DNA of 64,000 nucleotides from Pseudomonas sp. LFM046 (GCF_000949385.2 NZ_JYKO02000001.1:310001-374000), one strand, 5' to 3'. Positions 51,373 to 61,112 are shown, counted from the stretch's first letter. Numbers and translations: made by a program. Notes: generated by a model not told the origin, from the sequence alone.

Positions 51373-52284
51373 ATGAAAACCACCCTGGACGAACTGCAGG
51401 CCTTCACCTCCGTGGTCGACACCGGCTCCATCACCGCCGCCGCCGAACAGTTGGCGCAGACCGCCTCCGGGGTCAGCCGCGCCCTGAGCCGGCTGGAGGA
51501 CAAGCTCGATGTCACGCTGCTGCGCCGCACCACCCGACGCCTGGAACTGACTGAGGAGGGCGAGGCCTTCCTGGTCCAGGCGCGGCGCATCCTCACCCAG
51601 GTGGAAGAGGCCGAGGAGCAGATGGCCCTGCGCCGGCAGAAGCCCGCCGGACGCCTGCGGGTCAATGCCGCCTCGCCCTTCATGCTCCATGTGCTGGTAC
51701 CCCTGGTGGCGGGCTTTCGCGAACGCTACCCGGAGATCGAGCTGGAACTGCACAGCAGCGACCAGATCATCGACCTGATCGAGCACCGCACCGACATCGC
51801 CATCCGTATCGGCGTCCTGCGGGATTCCACGCTCCACGCCCGCCCCCTGGGCACCAGCCGCATCCGCGTGCTGGCCAGCCCCGACTACCTGAAGGCCCAT
51901 GGAACGCCGGAGACTGTGGAAGCGCTGCAGGGCCGCAGCCTGATCGGCTTCACCCAGCCGGAAAGCCTCAACCAGTGGCCGCTACGCCATGCCCTGGGCG
52001 ACAGCTTGCAGATCGAGCCTTCGATCAAGGCCTCCAGCGGCGAAACCCTGCGCCAGCTCGCCCTCTCCGGTGCCGGCATCGTCTGCCTCTCCGACTTCAT
52101 GACCCAGGCCGACCGCGCCAAGGGCGACCTCGTGCAGCTCCTCGCCGGCGACACCCTGGAAGTGCGCCAGCCTATCCACGCCGTGTACTACCGCAATACC
52201 GCCCTGGCCTCGCGCATCGCCTGCTTCCTCGATTACGTGACGGCTTGCCTGAAGCAGCAGGCGTGGGCGCAACGCACGAGCTGA
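51373..52284 (+). CDS. LysR-family regulator
   Basis: This 303-residue regulator has an N-terminal winged helix (LDELQAFTSVVDTGSITAAAEQLAQTASGVSRALSRLEDKLDVTLLRRTTRRLELTEEGEAF). The LysR substrate-binding domain runs from about residue 90. The ATG at 51373 is the family start. The divergent arrangement with the MFS/dkgB operon suggests it controls these genes. Confidence 0.92.
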   Translation: MKTTLDELQAFTSVVDTGSITAAAEQLAQTASGVSRALSRLEDKLDVTLLRRTTRRLELTEEGEAFLVQARRILTQVEEAEEQMALRRQKPAGRLRVNAASPFMLHVLVPLVAGFRERYPEIELELHSSDQIIDLIEHRTDIAIRIGVLRDSTLHARPLGTSRIRVLASPDYLKAHGTPETVEALQGRSLIGFTQPESLNQWPLRHALGDSLQIEPSIKASSGETLRQLALSGAGIVCLSDFMTQADRAKGDLVQLLAGDTLEVRQPIHAVYYRNTALASRIACFLDYVTACLKQQAWAQRTS

Positions 52285-52285
52285 T

Positions 52286-52530
52286 CCTGTGGGGGCGAAT
52301 TCATTCGCTGTGCAGTCCGAAGGACTGCGCGCTCTTGTGGGAGTGAATTCATTCGCGAAATGAGGCTGGCACCGAGTCCGCAGGATAGGTCGGGCGGCGT
52401 TCCGCGAGCTTGCGAAACCCATCGATCCGACAGCATGGGTTTCGCTCCGCTCTACCTATCCTACTGACTGACTTCATCGCTTTTCCTGGAGGGGCGAATT
52501 CATTCGCCAAGCAGCCCGCAGGGCTGCCCG
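52286..52530. repeat. Cluster of REP-type and GTAGG-type palindromes
   Basis: REP arms of the GGGGCGAATTCATTCGCC type lie at 52288 and 52490, with the hairpin AGTCCGAAGGACT between. A separate mosaic palindrome at 52378-52465 (AGGATAGGTCGGGC to CTACCTATCCT) is related to the one at 14868. Confidence 0.8.
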
Positions 52531-52642
52531 TCTGTCCGTAATTTTCATCGCAATGTCTGGCTGCGCTCCAGTAAACACGGCGTTTATTTGTTTCTCTGTT
52601 GTTTATTTCAAACATTCTGCTTGGCTTCGTGAATTCTATCGT

Positions 52643-52662
52643 GTAATTTTTCATGAAATTAC
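52643..52662 (+). promoter_or_regulatory. Candidate operator before puuB
   Basis: The perfect inverted repeat GTAATTT-TTCATG-AAATTAC lies 26 bases before the puuB ATG. The position suits a repressor site, possibly for the cupin-HTH protein encoded two genes later. No second copy was found in the cluster. Confidence 0.5.
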
Positions 52663-52687
52663 CAATCAAAATATTCACGAGGCTCCC

Positions 52688-53977
52688 ATGTTCAAGCAGT
52701 CCGCCCAGCATGTCGGCACCTACTACGCAGGCACCTATCCCGGCAGCCTCCCGCTGCGTCCGATCCAGTCGGGCAGCGAGGACACCGATGTCCTGATCAT
52801 CGGCGCCGGCTTCAGCGGTCTGCACACCGGCCTGCGCCTGGCACTGGCCGGCAAGCGCGTGACCCTGCTGGAAGCCAGCCGCGTGGCCTGGGCGGCCTCC
52901 GGTCGCAATGGCGGGCAAGCGCTGCTGGGCTGGTCCTGCGATATGCCGCCGCTGGAAAGGGCGCTGGGCCTGGAGCGCACCCGCCGCCTCTGGGACAGCA
53001 TGCGCTGGGCCGCCAACGAGATGCGCGAACTGCCGGGCCGCCACGGCTTCGATGTGGATTACCGCGTCGGCAGCCTGTGGACTGCCGTGCAGGAGCGCCG
53101 TGTCGCGCTGCTGGAGGAAGCCCAGGAGGACGCCATCCACAAGTGGGGCTACGACAAGATGCGCCTGATCGGCCGTGACGAGCTGTCCGAGTGGATCGAC
53201 AGCCCGCGCTACCAGGCTGCGCTCTACGACCCGGAAGCCGCCCACCTCAACCCGCTCAAGCTGGCCCAGGGCCTGGCTTCCGCCATCGAGGCCGCCGGTG
53301 GACGCATCTACGAGCAGAGCCAGGTGCTGGAATACCGCGAAACCTCGACCGGCTACGTGGCCCGCACGGCCAACGGCGAAGTGCGCGGCGACATCCTGGT
53401 GCTGGCCTGCAACGCCTATGTGGATCGCCTCGATCGCCAGCTCTCCAGCCGCCTGCTGCCCGTGGGCTCCTACCAGGTGGCCACTGCACCGCTGGACCCG
53501 GAACTGGCCCGCTCGCTGCTGCCGAAGAACAGCTGCGTGATCGACAACCAGTTCGTGCCCGACTACTTCCGCCTGACCCCGGACCACCGCCTGCTGTTCG
53601 GTGGCGGCTGCACTTACCTGGGCGGCCTGCCCAAGGACGTGCCCGCGGCCACCCGGCCCTATCTGGAACGGGTGTTCCCGCAGCTCAAGGGCGTGGACAT
53701 CGAGTTCGGCTGGGGCGGCCATATCGACGTCAGCATGAAGCGCACCCCGGACATCGGCCGTGCAGGCGATCGTTACTGGCTGCAGGGTTTCTCCGGCCAC
53801 GGCGTGCTGCCCACCCTGGCCGGCGCCAAGGCGGTGGCCGACGCAATCCTCGGCAACCGCGAGCTGCTGGACCTCTACCAGGCCATCGGCAATCCGCGCT
53901 TCCCGGGGGGCTCGTTGCTGGCGGCGCCGCTGGAGGCTGCGGGCAAGGCCTATTACCGGCTCCGTGATGTGATTTAA
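52688..53977 (+). CDS. puuB: Gamma-glutamylputrescine oxidase-like FAD enzyme
   Basis: This 429-residue FAD-dependent amine oxidase of the DAO superfamily has an N-terminal dinucleotide fold (DVLIIGAGFSGLHTGLRLALAGKRVTLLEA), then SGRNGGQALLGWS and GGHIDVSMKRTPDIGR, GFSGHGV near the end. This is the layout of PuuB, which oxidises gamma-glutamylputrescine. The next genes are a PuuR-like regulator and a PuuA-type ligase, supporting the assignment. The ribosome site ACGAGG precedes the ATG at 52688. Confidence 0.88.
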   Translation: MFKQSAQHVGTYYAGTYPGSLPLRPIQSGSEDTDVLIIGAGFSGLHTGLRLALAGKRVTLLEASRVAWAASGRNGGQALLGWSCDMPPLERALGLERTRRLWDSMRWAANEMRELPGRHGFDVDYRVGSLWTAVQERRVALLEEAQEDAIHKWGYDKMRLIGRDELSEWIDSPRYQAALYDPEAAHLNPLKLAQGLASAIEAAGGRIYEQSQVLEYRETSTGYVARTANGEVRGDILVLACNAYVDRLDRQLSSRLLPVGSYQVATAPLDPELARSLLPKNSCVIDNQFVPDYFRLTPDHRLLFGGGCTYLGGLPKDVPAATRPYLERVFPQLKGVDIEFGWGGHIDVSMKRTPDIGRAGDRYWLQGFSGHGVLPTLAGAKAVADAILGNRELLDLYQAIGNPRFPGGSLLAAPLEAAGKAYYRLRDVI

Positions 53978-54012
53978 GGTCGCGCCTTTCGACACAGGCA
54001 GTTGGAGCGTCC

Positions 54013-54570
54013 ATGGACAAGCAAGACGAAATCGAAGGCCTCGCGATCCTTATCCGCGACCTGCGCAAGCACAAGAACGTGACCCTGGGCGACCTCGCCG
54101 CGCGCATCGACCGCTCGGTGGGGTTCCTCTCCCAGGTGGAGCGCGGCATCTCGCGTCCGACCGTGGCCGACCTCACGGCCATCAGCGAAGCCCTGGGCGT
54201 GCCCACCACCTACTTCTACAGCCTGAACAAGCGCCGCGTGACGCCCTGGGTGACCCGCCCCGGCGAGCGCCGCACCTTGTATTACGCCGGCGGCATCACC
54301 GACGTGCTGGCCTCGCCCACCATGTCCGGCGGCTTCTCCATGCTCGAGAGTCACCTGGCACCGGGTGCCACCAGCGGCGAGGGCCACCTGGACGACAGCT
54401 CCGAGCAGGGCGGCTTCGTGCTGGAGGGCGAGTTGACGGTCTGGTATGGCGACGACGACGTGCCCGTGACCCTCTACCCCAACGACAGCTTCCAGCTGCC
54501 GCCCCATGCCCAGTTCCGCTACGCCAATCTTTCCGACAAACCGACGCGGGTGCTTTGGGTGTTCACCTGA
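54013..54570 (+). CDS. XRE-cupin regulator, PuuR-like
   Basis: This 185-residue protein has an N-terminal helix-turn-helix (about 10-65, LRKHKNVTLGDLAARIDRSVGFLSQVERGISRPTVADLTAISEALG). The C-terminal cupin (about 105-180) shows GEGHLDDSSEQGGFVLEGELTVWYGDD and DSFQLPPHAQFRYANLSD. This is the architecture of PuuR, the repressor of putrescine degradation genes. It lies between puuB and puuA on the same strand and is probably part of one operon. Confidence 0.88.
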   Translation: MDKQDEIEGLAILIRDLRKHKNVTLGDLAARIDRSVGFLSQVERGISRPTVADLTAISEALGVPTTYFYSLNKRRVTPWVTRPGERRTLYYAGGITDVLASPTMSGGFSMLESHLAPGATSGEGHLDDSSEQGGFVLEGELTVWYGDDDVPVTLYPNDSFQLPPHAQFRYANLSDKPTRVLWVFT

Positions 54571-54595
54571 AGCGAGAACCTGCAGGACCGCAGTG

Positions 54596-55948
54596 ATGAC
54601 AACAACAAACCAGTACCCCGACCTGCTCAGCGAAGTGCGCGCCTTCCGTGCCCAGCACCCGGAAATCCGCTACATCGACCTGATCTGCCTGGACATCCCC
54701 GGCCACTTCTACGGCAAGCGTTATCCCGTGGAGATGGTGGAGAAAGTGGCCGCTGGCAGCCCGCTGAAAGTGCCGCAGAACTGCGTGCTGCTGGGCACCC
54801 AGGGCGGGCTCTACCCCATCGGCGACTACTGCTTCGCCGACGGTGACCCGGACGCGCCGCGTCGGCTGGTACCCGGCACCCTCGTGCCCGTGCGCTGGGA
54901 GAAGGAGCCCCTGGGCCAGATGCTCATCACCTCCGACGGCACCGAGGCGCCCATCGAATTCGAACCCCGGGAAGTGCTGGCGCGTGTGCTGCAGCGTCTG
55001 GAGAAGCGCGGCATCCGCCCGGTGGTGGCCTTCGAACTGGAGTTCTACCTGTTCGACCGCAAGCTCAAGGACGGCCTGCCGCAGTTCCCCCGCGACCCGC
55101 TCTGCGAGGACGAGGACGACCAGCCGAACATGCACATCGAGCGCCTGTCGCGCTTCTCCAGCGTGCTGCATGAAATGGTCGAGGCAGCGAATGAGCAGGG
55201 CGTCGCCGCCAACGTCATCACCGCCGAACTCGGCCCCGGCCAGTTCGAGATCAACTTCGGCCACTGCGACGACGGCTTGAAAGCCGCCGACTGGGCCGCC
55301 CTGTTCTGCCGCAGCACCCGTGGCGTGGCGATGAAGCATGGCCACCGCGCCAGCTTCATGAGCAAGCCCTACCTGAACGCGCCGGGTAGCGGCATGCACG
55401 TGCACGTCAGCCTCTACGACCGTGACGGCAACAACCTGCTGGCCGCCAACGAGCAGCGCTCGCTGCGCCACGCCGTGGCCGGCTGCCTCGACCTGCTGCC
55501 CCACTGCATGCCGATCTTCGCCGCCAACCACAACGCCTTCCGCCGCTATGGCGCCATGGTCAACGCCGCCAGCCGTGCCAGCTGGGGTTTCGAGGACCGC
55601 GATGCGTGCATCCGCATCCCCGAGTCCGATGGCCGCAATCTGCGCATCGAACACCGCCTGGCCGGCGCCGACGCCAACCCCTACCTGGTGCTGGCGGCCA
55701 TCCTCACCGGCATGGAACACGGCCTGGACGCCGCCCGCGACCCCATCGCCCCGCTCAACGAAGACCGCACCAGCGGCATCGACTTCCCCAAGGACATGCT
55801 CACCGCCGTGACCGCCATGCGCAGCCACCCCGTGGTGAACGAAGGCCTGGGCAGCGAATTCGTGATGGTCTACTGCGAGAACAAGCGGCAGGAGTTCCTG
55901 GACTTCATGAATGAGGTGAGTGCGCGGGAATACCGCTGGTACATGTAA
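54596..55948 (+). CDS. puuA: Gamma-glutamylpolyamine synthetase
   Basis: This 450-residue ATP-dependent ligase of the glutamine synthetase superfamily attaches glutamate to putrescine or other polyamines. Metal and ATP site features are FELEFYLFDRK, ELGPGQFEINFGHCDD, SFMSKPYLNAPGSGMHVHVSL and RIEHRLAGADANPYLVLAAILTG. It lacks the adenylylation Tyr loop of true glutamine synthetase. The ATG at 54596 is 25 bases after the regulator stop. PuuC and PuuD for the later steps are not in the window. Confidence 0.9.
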   Translation: MTTTNQYPDLLSEVRAFRAQHPEIRYIDLICLDIPGHFYGKRYPVEMVEKVAAGSPLKVPQNCVLLGTQGGLYPIGDYCFADGDPDAPRRLVPGTLVPVRWEKEPLGQMLITSDGTEAPIEFEPREVLARVLQRLEKRGIRPVVAFELEFYLFDRKLKDGLPQFPRDPLCEDEDDQPNMHIERLSRFSSVLHEMVEAANEQGVAANVITAELGPGQFEINFGHCDDGLKAADWAALFCRSTRGVAMKHGHRASFMSKPYLNAPGSGMHVHVSLYDRDGNNLLAANEQRSLRHAVAGCLDLLPHCMPIFAANHNAFRRYGAMVNAASRASWGFEDRDACIRIPESDGRNLRIEHRLAGADANPYLVLAAILTGMEHGLDAARDPIAPLNEDRTSGIDFPKDMLTAVTAMRSHPVVNEGLGSEFVMVYCENKRQEFLDFMNEVSAREYRWYM

Positions 55949-55997
55949 CCCCCGCGTAGGGTGTTGCCGGCATACCCCATTCGTTCGGGTGCGAGTC

Positions 55998-56020
55998 ACC
56001 CCTCTCCCTCTGGGAGAGGG
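55998..56020. repeat. CCCCTCTCCC palindrome
   Basis: The 10-base arms CCCCTCTCCC/GGGAGAGGGG enclose a TCT loop. A related, imperfect copy lies in the gap at about 58190-58225. Confidence 0.75.
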
Positions 56021-56090
56021 GTCGGGGGTGAGGGATGTCATCGTCGACTCGGTGCCAAGCCAGATCGCGAATAAATTCGCTCCTACAGCG

Positions 56091-57005
56091 TCACACCTTC
56101 CCAAACACCCCCACCAGATCCTCCACGAACGCCACTTCCACTTCCCCCGCTTGCCGTCCGCGATGCCGGGTGAGGTGGAACTGCACCCGATAGCCCGCTT
56201 CCTCCGGCAGTAGCGCCCGCAGGCGCCCCGCCGCCAGCCAGGGCGTGGCGATGTGTTCCGGCAGGTAGCCGATATGGGCGCCGGAGAGCACGAAAGCCAG
56301 GCTGCATTCCACCTGCTCGGTGCGGGCGCTGCTGGGGCCGCTCTGGAAGGGCTGCCGGGCGCCTTCGAAGCGATAGGGGTGCTGCACCAGGTCGCAGGCC
56401 GCGAGGTCGTCCAGGCTCACGTCGGTGCGTTCGAACAGCGGATGCCCGTCCGCACAGAACAGCCGCTGCTGCTCGCTGAACAACGGCCGGTAGTCCAGCG
56501 CCGCCTGGGTGCCGGAGAAGTAGCCGATGGCGAGATGCAGCTGGTCCTGCAACAGGCGCCGCTCCAGTTCTGCCGGCATGGCGCTGACCAGCTCGAACTG
56601 CACCGCCTGGTTGCGTCGGCGGAAGCGCCCGATCGCCGCGCCCAGGCGTTCCAGCACCTGATCGTCGAGGGCTTCGGACACGCCGATGCGCAGCTCGCCG
56701 AGGAGCATGTCCGCCATGCCGCGCGCCTCACCCTTGAAGGTCTCGATGGCGCCGAACAGCTTGCGGGTGGCGGCCATTACCTGCTCGCCCTTGGGCGTCA
56801 GGCGGAAGCCCGCCTTGCCCCGCTCGCAGAGGCGGAAACCCAGGCGCGTCTCCAGCTTGGCCATCTGCGTGCTGATGGTGGACTGGCCGATGCCGAGCTC
56901 CCCCTGGGCCGCGCTGAAGCCGCCGCTCTCCACCACCGTGATGAAGATGCGCAGCAGTTGCAGGTCGAGGTCATGGAGTTGGCTGAGCATGGCGGCACCA
57001 AACAT
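56091..57005 (-). CDS. LysR-family regulator divergent from potF-type gene
   Basis: This 304-residue regulator has a winged helix (LHDLDLQLLRIFITVVESGGFSAAQGELGIGQSTISTQMAKLETRLGFRLCERGKAGFRLTPKGEQV). The LysR effector domain follows. The start is uncertain between 57005 and 56990 because neither has a strong ribosome site. It lies between puuA and the polyamine-binding protein gene and is divergent from the latter (95-base gap), so regulation of the transport/agmatinase pair is likely. Confidence 0.9.
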   Translation of the reverse strand: MFGAAMLSQLHDLDLQLLRIFITVVESGGFSAAQGELGIGQSTISTQMAKLETRLGFRLCERGKAGFRLTPKGEQVMAATRKLFGAIETFKGEARGMADMLLGELRIGVSEALDDQVLERLGAAIGRFRRRNQAVQFELVSAMPAELERRLLQDQLHLAIGYFSGTQAALDYRPLFSEQQRLFCADGHPLFERTDVSLDDLAACDLVQHPYRFEGARQPFQSGPSSARTEQVECSLAFVLSGAHIGYLPEHIATPWLAAGRLRALLPEEAGYRVQFHLTRHRGRQAGEVEVAFVEDLVGVFGKV

Positions 57006-57100
57006 TGATAGCGGTAGATGCCAAAGTAGAACACTTCATATTTATCCAACGCAAAGCCCGGCGCAGGATGGCTCCACTCGCAACACCACTGGAGTCCATC

Positions 57101-58183
57101 ATGCGTTTGCCCCTGCTGCTTGCCGCCCTGTTCGCCTGCTCGTTGCCCGTGCATGCCGAAGACAAGGTGCTGAACCTCTACAGCTGGTCCGCCTACATCC
57201 CCGAGAAAGCCCTGCAAGGCTTCAAGGCGGAAAGCGGCATCGAAGTGAAGTACGACATCTTCGACAGTGCCGAAGCCCTGGACGCCAAGCTGCTCACCGG
57301 CCGCAGCGGCTATGACGTGGTCTTCCCGGCCAGCAGCGGCCTGGCCCGCGCCATCCAGGCCAAGGCCGTGCAGCCGGTGCAGCGCGAGCGCCTGAAGAAC
57401 TTCGCCAACCTCGACCCCGAACTGCTGGGGAAGCTGGCCACCGTCGATCCGGACAACCGCTTCGGCGTGCCCTACACCTGGGGCACCGTGGGCCTGGGGA
57501 TCAACAAGGACGCGGTGACCAAGCGCATTCCCGATGCGCCGCTGAACAGCCTCGACCTGCTGTTCAAGCCCGAGTACGCCAGTCGCCTGAAGGACTGCGG
57601 CATCGCCGTGATCGACTCGCCCCAGGAGGTGATCAGCATCGCCCTGCATTACCTCGGCAAGGACCCGTACAGCGCCGACAAGGCTGATCTGAAAGCAGTG
57701 CAGGAACTCTTCGCCCGGTTGCAGCCCAACGTCCGTTACGTCGGCGCCGGCAAGCACATCAACGACCTGGCCAAGGGCGAAATCTGCCTGGCCCTGACCT
57801 ACAACGGCGACGCCGCCATCGCTGCCGACCAGGCCCGCCAGGCGAAGATGCCCTTCGAGGTGATCTACCGCATTCCCCGCGAGGGCACCCTGATCTGGTT
57901 CGACACCATGGTCATCCCTGCCGACGCGCCGCACCCCGAGGCCGCCCACGCCTTCATCGACTACATGCTGCGCCCCGAGGCCATCGCCGAGCTGACCAAC
58001 AGCCAGTTCTTCGCCAATGCCAACAAGGCCGCCACCCCGTTGCTGGCGCCGGAAGTGGCGGGCGACCCGGACATCTACCCGAGCAAGGACGTGCGCGACC
58101 GCCTGTTCGGTGAGCAGGTCCAGACCCTCAAGGACCAGCGTGCGCGTACCCGCCTCTGGACCAGTTTCCGCACCCAGTATTGA
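57101..58183 (+). CDS. Polyamine-binding periplasmic protein (PotF/SpuD type)
   Basis: This 360-residue solute-binding protein has a signal peptide (about 1-19, ending LPVHA) followed by the family start EDKVLNLYSWSAYIPEKALQGF. Typical ligand-pocket positions are Trp and Ser/Asp in NLYSWS, FDSAEALDAKL, PYTWGTVGLG and LTYNGDAA. It should deliver putrescine, spermidine or agmatine to an ABC importer, but the permease and ATPase genes are not here. The agmatinase gene follows after 61 bases. Confidence 0.88.
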   Translation: MRLPLLLAALFACSLPVHAEDKVLNLYSWSAYIPEKALQGFKAESGIEVKYDIFDSAEALDAKLLTGRSGYDVVFPASSGLARAIQAKAVQPVQRERLKNFANLDPELLGKLATVDPDNRFGVPYTWGTVGLGINKDAVTKRIPDAPLNSLDLLFKPEYASRLKDCGIAVIDSPQEVISIALHYLGKDPYSADKADLKAVQELFARLQPNVRYVGAGKHINDLAKGEICLALTYNGDAAIAADQARQAKMPFEVIYRIPREGTLIWFDTMVIPADAPHPEAAHAFIDYMLRPEAIAELTNSQFFANANKAATPLLAPEVAGDPDIYPSKDVRDRLFGEQVQTLKDQRARTRLWTSFRTQY

Positions 58184-58244
58184 ACCCCTCACCCGTCCCC
58201 TCTCCCTGAACGGGAGGGGGGAGACAATCGACGGAGCCCGATAA

Positions 58245-59207
58245 ATGGAACACGCCTTCGACAACGACCAGGCCATCACCCGCGACAGCCTCTACGGCAC
58301 CGCGGCCGAATCCACCTATGCCGGCATCACCAGTTTCATGCGCCGCCGCTACAGCCGCGACCTGCGTGGCGTCGACCTGGTGGTGAGCGGCGTACCTTTC
58401 GACACCGCCACCACCAACCGCCCCGGCAGCCGTTTCGGACCGCGCGCCATCCGCGCCGCTTCGGTGCAGATGGCCTGGGCCCGCCACTTTCCCTGGGAGT
58501 TCGACCCCTTCGACCACCTGGCGGTGATCGACCACGGCGACTGCGCGTTCGACCACGGCACCCCGCAGGACACCCCGGAACTCATCCAGGCCCACGCCGC
58601 GCGCATTCTCGAATCCGGCGCGGCCATGCTCACCCTGGGGGGCGACCACTTCATCAGCTACCCGCTGCTGAAAGCCCACGCCGCCAAACATGGCCCGCTG
58701 TCGCTGATCCACTTCGACGCCCACAGCGACACCTGGCCGGACGAAGAGGTCAAGCGCATCGACCACGGCACCATGTTCTACCACGCCGCCCGCGAGGGCC
58801 TGGTGGACCCGGCGCGCTCGGTGCAGGTGGGCCTGCGCACCACCAACGACGACGTGATGGGCTTCCAGGTGCTGGACGCTCGTGAGGTGCACCGCCACAC
58901 GCCGGAGCAGATCGCCGAGCGCATCCGCGCACGGGTGGGCGACAACCCGGTCTACCTGACTTTCGATATCGACTGCCTCGACCCGGCCTTCGCCCCCGGC
59001 ACCGGCACCCCGGTGTGTGGTGGGCTGTCCAGCCATCAGGCCCTGGAAATCCTTCGCGGCCTGCGCGGCATCAACCTGGTGGGCATGGACGTGGTGGAAG
59101 TGGCACCGCCCTATGACAACGCCGAAGTCACCGCCCTGGCCGGCGCGACCCTGGCGATGGAGATGGTCTGCCTGTACGCGGCGCGGCATAAGTTGGGGAT
59201 GCGCTGA
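58245..59207 (+). CDS. speB: Agmatinase
   Basis: This 320-residue ureohydrolase hydrolyses agmatine to putrescine and urea. The two-manganese site is complete: GGDHFISYPLL, HFDAHSDT with the three Asp/His ligands, DHGTMF and FDIDCLDPAFAPGTGTP. The sequence follows E. coli SpeB more closely than the guanidinobutyrase GbuA in the HGTMFYHAAREGLVDP and LTFDIDCLDPAFAPG stretches (compared from memory). It is coupled to the binding-protein gene and supplies putrescine for the PuuA/PuuB pathway next to it. Confidence 0.9.
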   Translation: MEHAFDNDQAITRDSLYGTAAESTYAGITSFMRRRYSRDLRGVDLVVSGVPFDTATTNRPGSRFGPRAIRAASVQMAWARHFPWEFDPFDHLAVIDHGDCAFDHGTPQDTPELIQAHAARILESGAAMLTLGGDHFISYPLLKAHAAKHGPLSLIHFDAHSDTWPDEEVKRIDHGTMFYHAAREGLVDPARSVQVGLRTTNDDVMGFQVLDAREVHRHTPEQIAERIRARVGDNPVYLTFDIDCLDPAFAPGTGTPVCGGLSSHQALEILRGLRGINLVGMDVVEVAPPYDNAEVTALAGATLAMEMVCLYAARHKLGMR

Positions 59208-59213
59208 GAACCT

Positions 59214-59302
59214 GCGTAGGGTGGAAATCGCTTTTCATTTCCACCAGCTGGAGCCCGGTCGTATCGCGAATGGTGGACCGGTAGAGCGTGGTCCACCCTA
59301 CA
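59214..59302. repeat. Palindromic GTAGGGTGGA-type repeat
   Basis: Inverted repeats GGTGGAAATC/GATTTCCACC-like and GGTGGACC/GGTCCACC lie between CGTAGGGTGG and CCACCCTAC ends. It belongs to the family seen at 19327 and 49143. Confidence 0.75.
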
Positions 59303-59367
59303 TAACCTAAGAGGTCCAGTGCCGTAGGTTGGCGCCGAGCTCGCGAGGCCCAACGAAGCAGGTCCAA

Positions 59368-59404
59368 AGAAAAAGACGCGGGCCCAAACCGCAGCCCGCG
59401 TTTT
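59368..59404. terminator. Bidirectional terminator between speB and the CoA-transferase gene
   Basis: The stem CGCGGGC/GCCCGCG has a ten-base loop, with an A-rich left flank and TTTT on the right. It lies between convergent transcription units. Confidence 0.75.
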
Positions 59405-59416
59405 CACGCACTAAAC

Positions 59417-60976
59417 TCAATCCCCGCCGATCAACCCGCGCAACCCGATTCGCTCCTCACGAAACAGCCGCGCCTCCATCACCTTCGGCTCACCCACGAT
59501 GGGGCGGAAATCCATCCGCTCAAGGATGTCCCGCTCCAGGTCCACGCCCGGGGCGATCTCGATCAGCTCCAGCCCTTCCGTGGTCAGGCGGAACACGCAG
59601 CGCTCGGTGACATAGAGCACCGGCTTGCCCGCTTCGGCGGCCAGGCGGCCGGCGAAGGTGCGGTGTTCCACCTCGCGGACGAACTTGCGCACCTCGCCGT
59701 CGCGCACGATGCGCAGGGCGCCGTCCTCGATGCGGATGTCCTGCTCGCCGGCGCTGAAGGTGCCGACGAACACCACCGCCTTGGCGTTCTGGCTGATGTT
59801 GATGAAACCGCCGGCGCCGGCCAGGCGGGTGCCGAAGCGCGACACGTTGAGGTTGCCCTCGGCGTCGGCCTGGGCGAGCCCGAGAAAGGCGATATCCAGG
59901 CCTCCGCCGTCGTAGAAGTCGAACTGGTAAGGCTGGTCGATCAGCGCGCTGTGGTTGCTCGCCGCGCCGAAGTCCAGGCCCGAGGCCGGCACGCCGCCGA
60001 TCACGCCGGGTTCGGCAGTCAGCGTCAGCAGGTCGATCACCCCTTCCTCGGCGGCCACCGCCGCCACCCCTTCGGGCATGCCGATGCCGAGGTTCACCAC
60101 CGCCCCCGGAGGCAGTTCCAGCGCGGCGCGGCGGGCGATCAGCTTGCGCAGGTCCAGCGGCATCGGCGCGAGGCTGTCCACCGGTACCTGCACCTCGGCG
60201 GCAAAGGCCGGGTTGTAGGCGGTCGCGAAGGTCTGCTGATGGTTCTCCGAACGGGCCACCACCACGCAGTCGACGAGGATGCCGGGCACCTTCACCTGGC
60301 GCGGATTGAGCGAACCGCGCGCCACCACCCGCTCCACCTGGGCGATCACCAGGCCACCGGAATTGCGCGCGGCCATGGCAATGGCCAGGCTCTCGATGGT
60401 CAGCGCCTCGCGCTCCATGGTCAGGTTGCCGTCCTCGTCGGCGCTGGTGGCGCGGATCACCCCGACATGGATGGGAAAGGCCTTGTAGAAGAGGTAGTCC
60501 TCACCCTCGATGGGCATGCGCCGCACCAGCTCCTCGGTGGTCCGCGCATTCAGCTTGCCGCCGCCGAACTCGGGGTCGACGAAGGTGCCCAGGCCGACCC
60601 GGGACAGCTGCCCCGGCTTGCCCGCGGCGATATCGCGGAACAGCTGCGAGATCACCCCCTGGGGCAGGTTGTAGGCCTCGATGCGGTTATCCACGGCGAG
60701 CTTCTGGAGGCCCGGCACCAGGCCCCAGTGGCCACCGATCACCCGCCGCACCAGGCCCTCGTGGGCCAGGTGGTTGAGCCCCCGGCCCTTGCCGTCGCCT
60801 TGCCCGGCCGCATACACCAGGGTCAGGCCGCGCGGCGCCTGCTCGGCCTGGAATCGCTGTTCCAGGGCGATGGCGATCTCCTCGGCGAAACCGATGCCGA
60901 CGAAGCCGCCGGTGGCCAGGTTGGCGTTGTCCGGAATCCGCGCCACCGCGTCGGCGGCGCTCATCACTTTGCTCAT
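59417..60976 (-). CDS. Single-chain family I acyl-CoA transferase
   Basis: This 519-residue enzyme has both CoA-transferase halves fused, like propionate/acetate CoA-transferases of the YdiF type. The first half starts [20 protein letters not shown]. The second half has [19 protein letters not shown] and [19 protein letters not shown]. The catalytic Glu is in [10 protein letters not shown]. It transfers CoA between acyl-CoAs and short-chain acids. The start at 60976 ([18 protein letters not shown]) is chosen by family similarity. It follows the GntP gene after a repeat-filled gap of 157 bases and is probably cotranscribed. Confidence 0.9.
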   Translation of the reverse strand: MSKVMSAADAVARIPDNANLATGGFVGIGFAEEIAIALEQRFQAEQAPRGLTLVYAAGQGDGKGRGLNHLAHEGLVRRVIGGHWGLVPGLQKLAVDNRIEAYNLPQGVISQLFRDIAAGKPGQLSRVGLGTFVDPEFGGGKLNARTTEELVRRMPIEGEDYLFYKAFPIHVGVIRATSADEDGNLTMEREALTIESLAIAMAARNSGGLVIAQVERVVARGSLNPRQVKVPGILVDCVVVARSENHQQTFATAYNPAFAAEVQVPVDSLAPMPLDLRKLIARRAALELPPGAVVNLGIGMPEGVAAVAAEEGVIDLLTLTAEPGVIGGVPASGLDFGAASNHSALIDQPYQFDFYDGGGLDIAFLGLAQADAEGNLNVSRFGTRLAGAGGFINISQNAKAVVFVGTFSAGEQDIRIEDGALRIVRDGEVRKFVREVEHRTFAGRLAAEAGKPVLYVTERCVFRLTTEGLELIEIAPGVDLERDILERMDFRPIVGEPKVMEARLFREERIGLRGLIGGD

Positions 60977-61012
60977 GGTTGTCCTCGAGCGATGCAAACA
61001 GGGTGTGAAAAC

Positions 61013-61112
61013 TGTAGGGGCGAATTCATTCGCCATGCAGTCCGAAGGGCTGCTCCTGGCGCCTTGCAGGGGGCCGCTGCGCGGCCCTTGGCGAATGAAT
61101 TCGCCCCTACAG
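61013..61112. repeat. REP-type inverted repeat between GntP and CoA-transferase genes
   Basis: Arms of the GGGGCGAATTCATTCGCC type lie at both ends with two internal hairpins (AGTCCGAAGGGCT and GGGCCGCTGCGCGGCCC). It is the best-preserved long copy in the window. Confidence 0.88.

Larger units (their letters stand above)
52285..52687. other. Intergenic region before puuB: repeats and regulatory stretch
   Basis: These 403 bases contain three palindromic repeats (52286-52356, 52378-52465 and 52489-52530). An AT-rich promoter region (about 52560-52687) follows, with a 20-base inverted repeat. No gene was seen. Confidence 0.75.
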
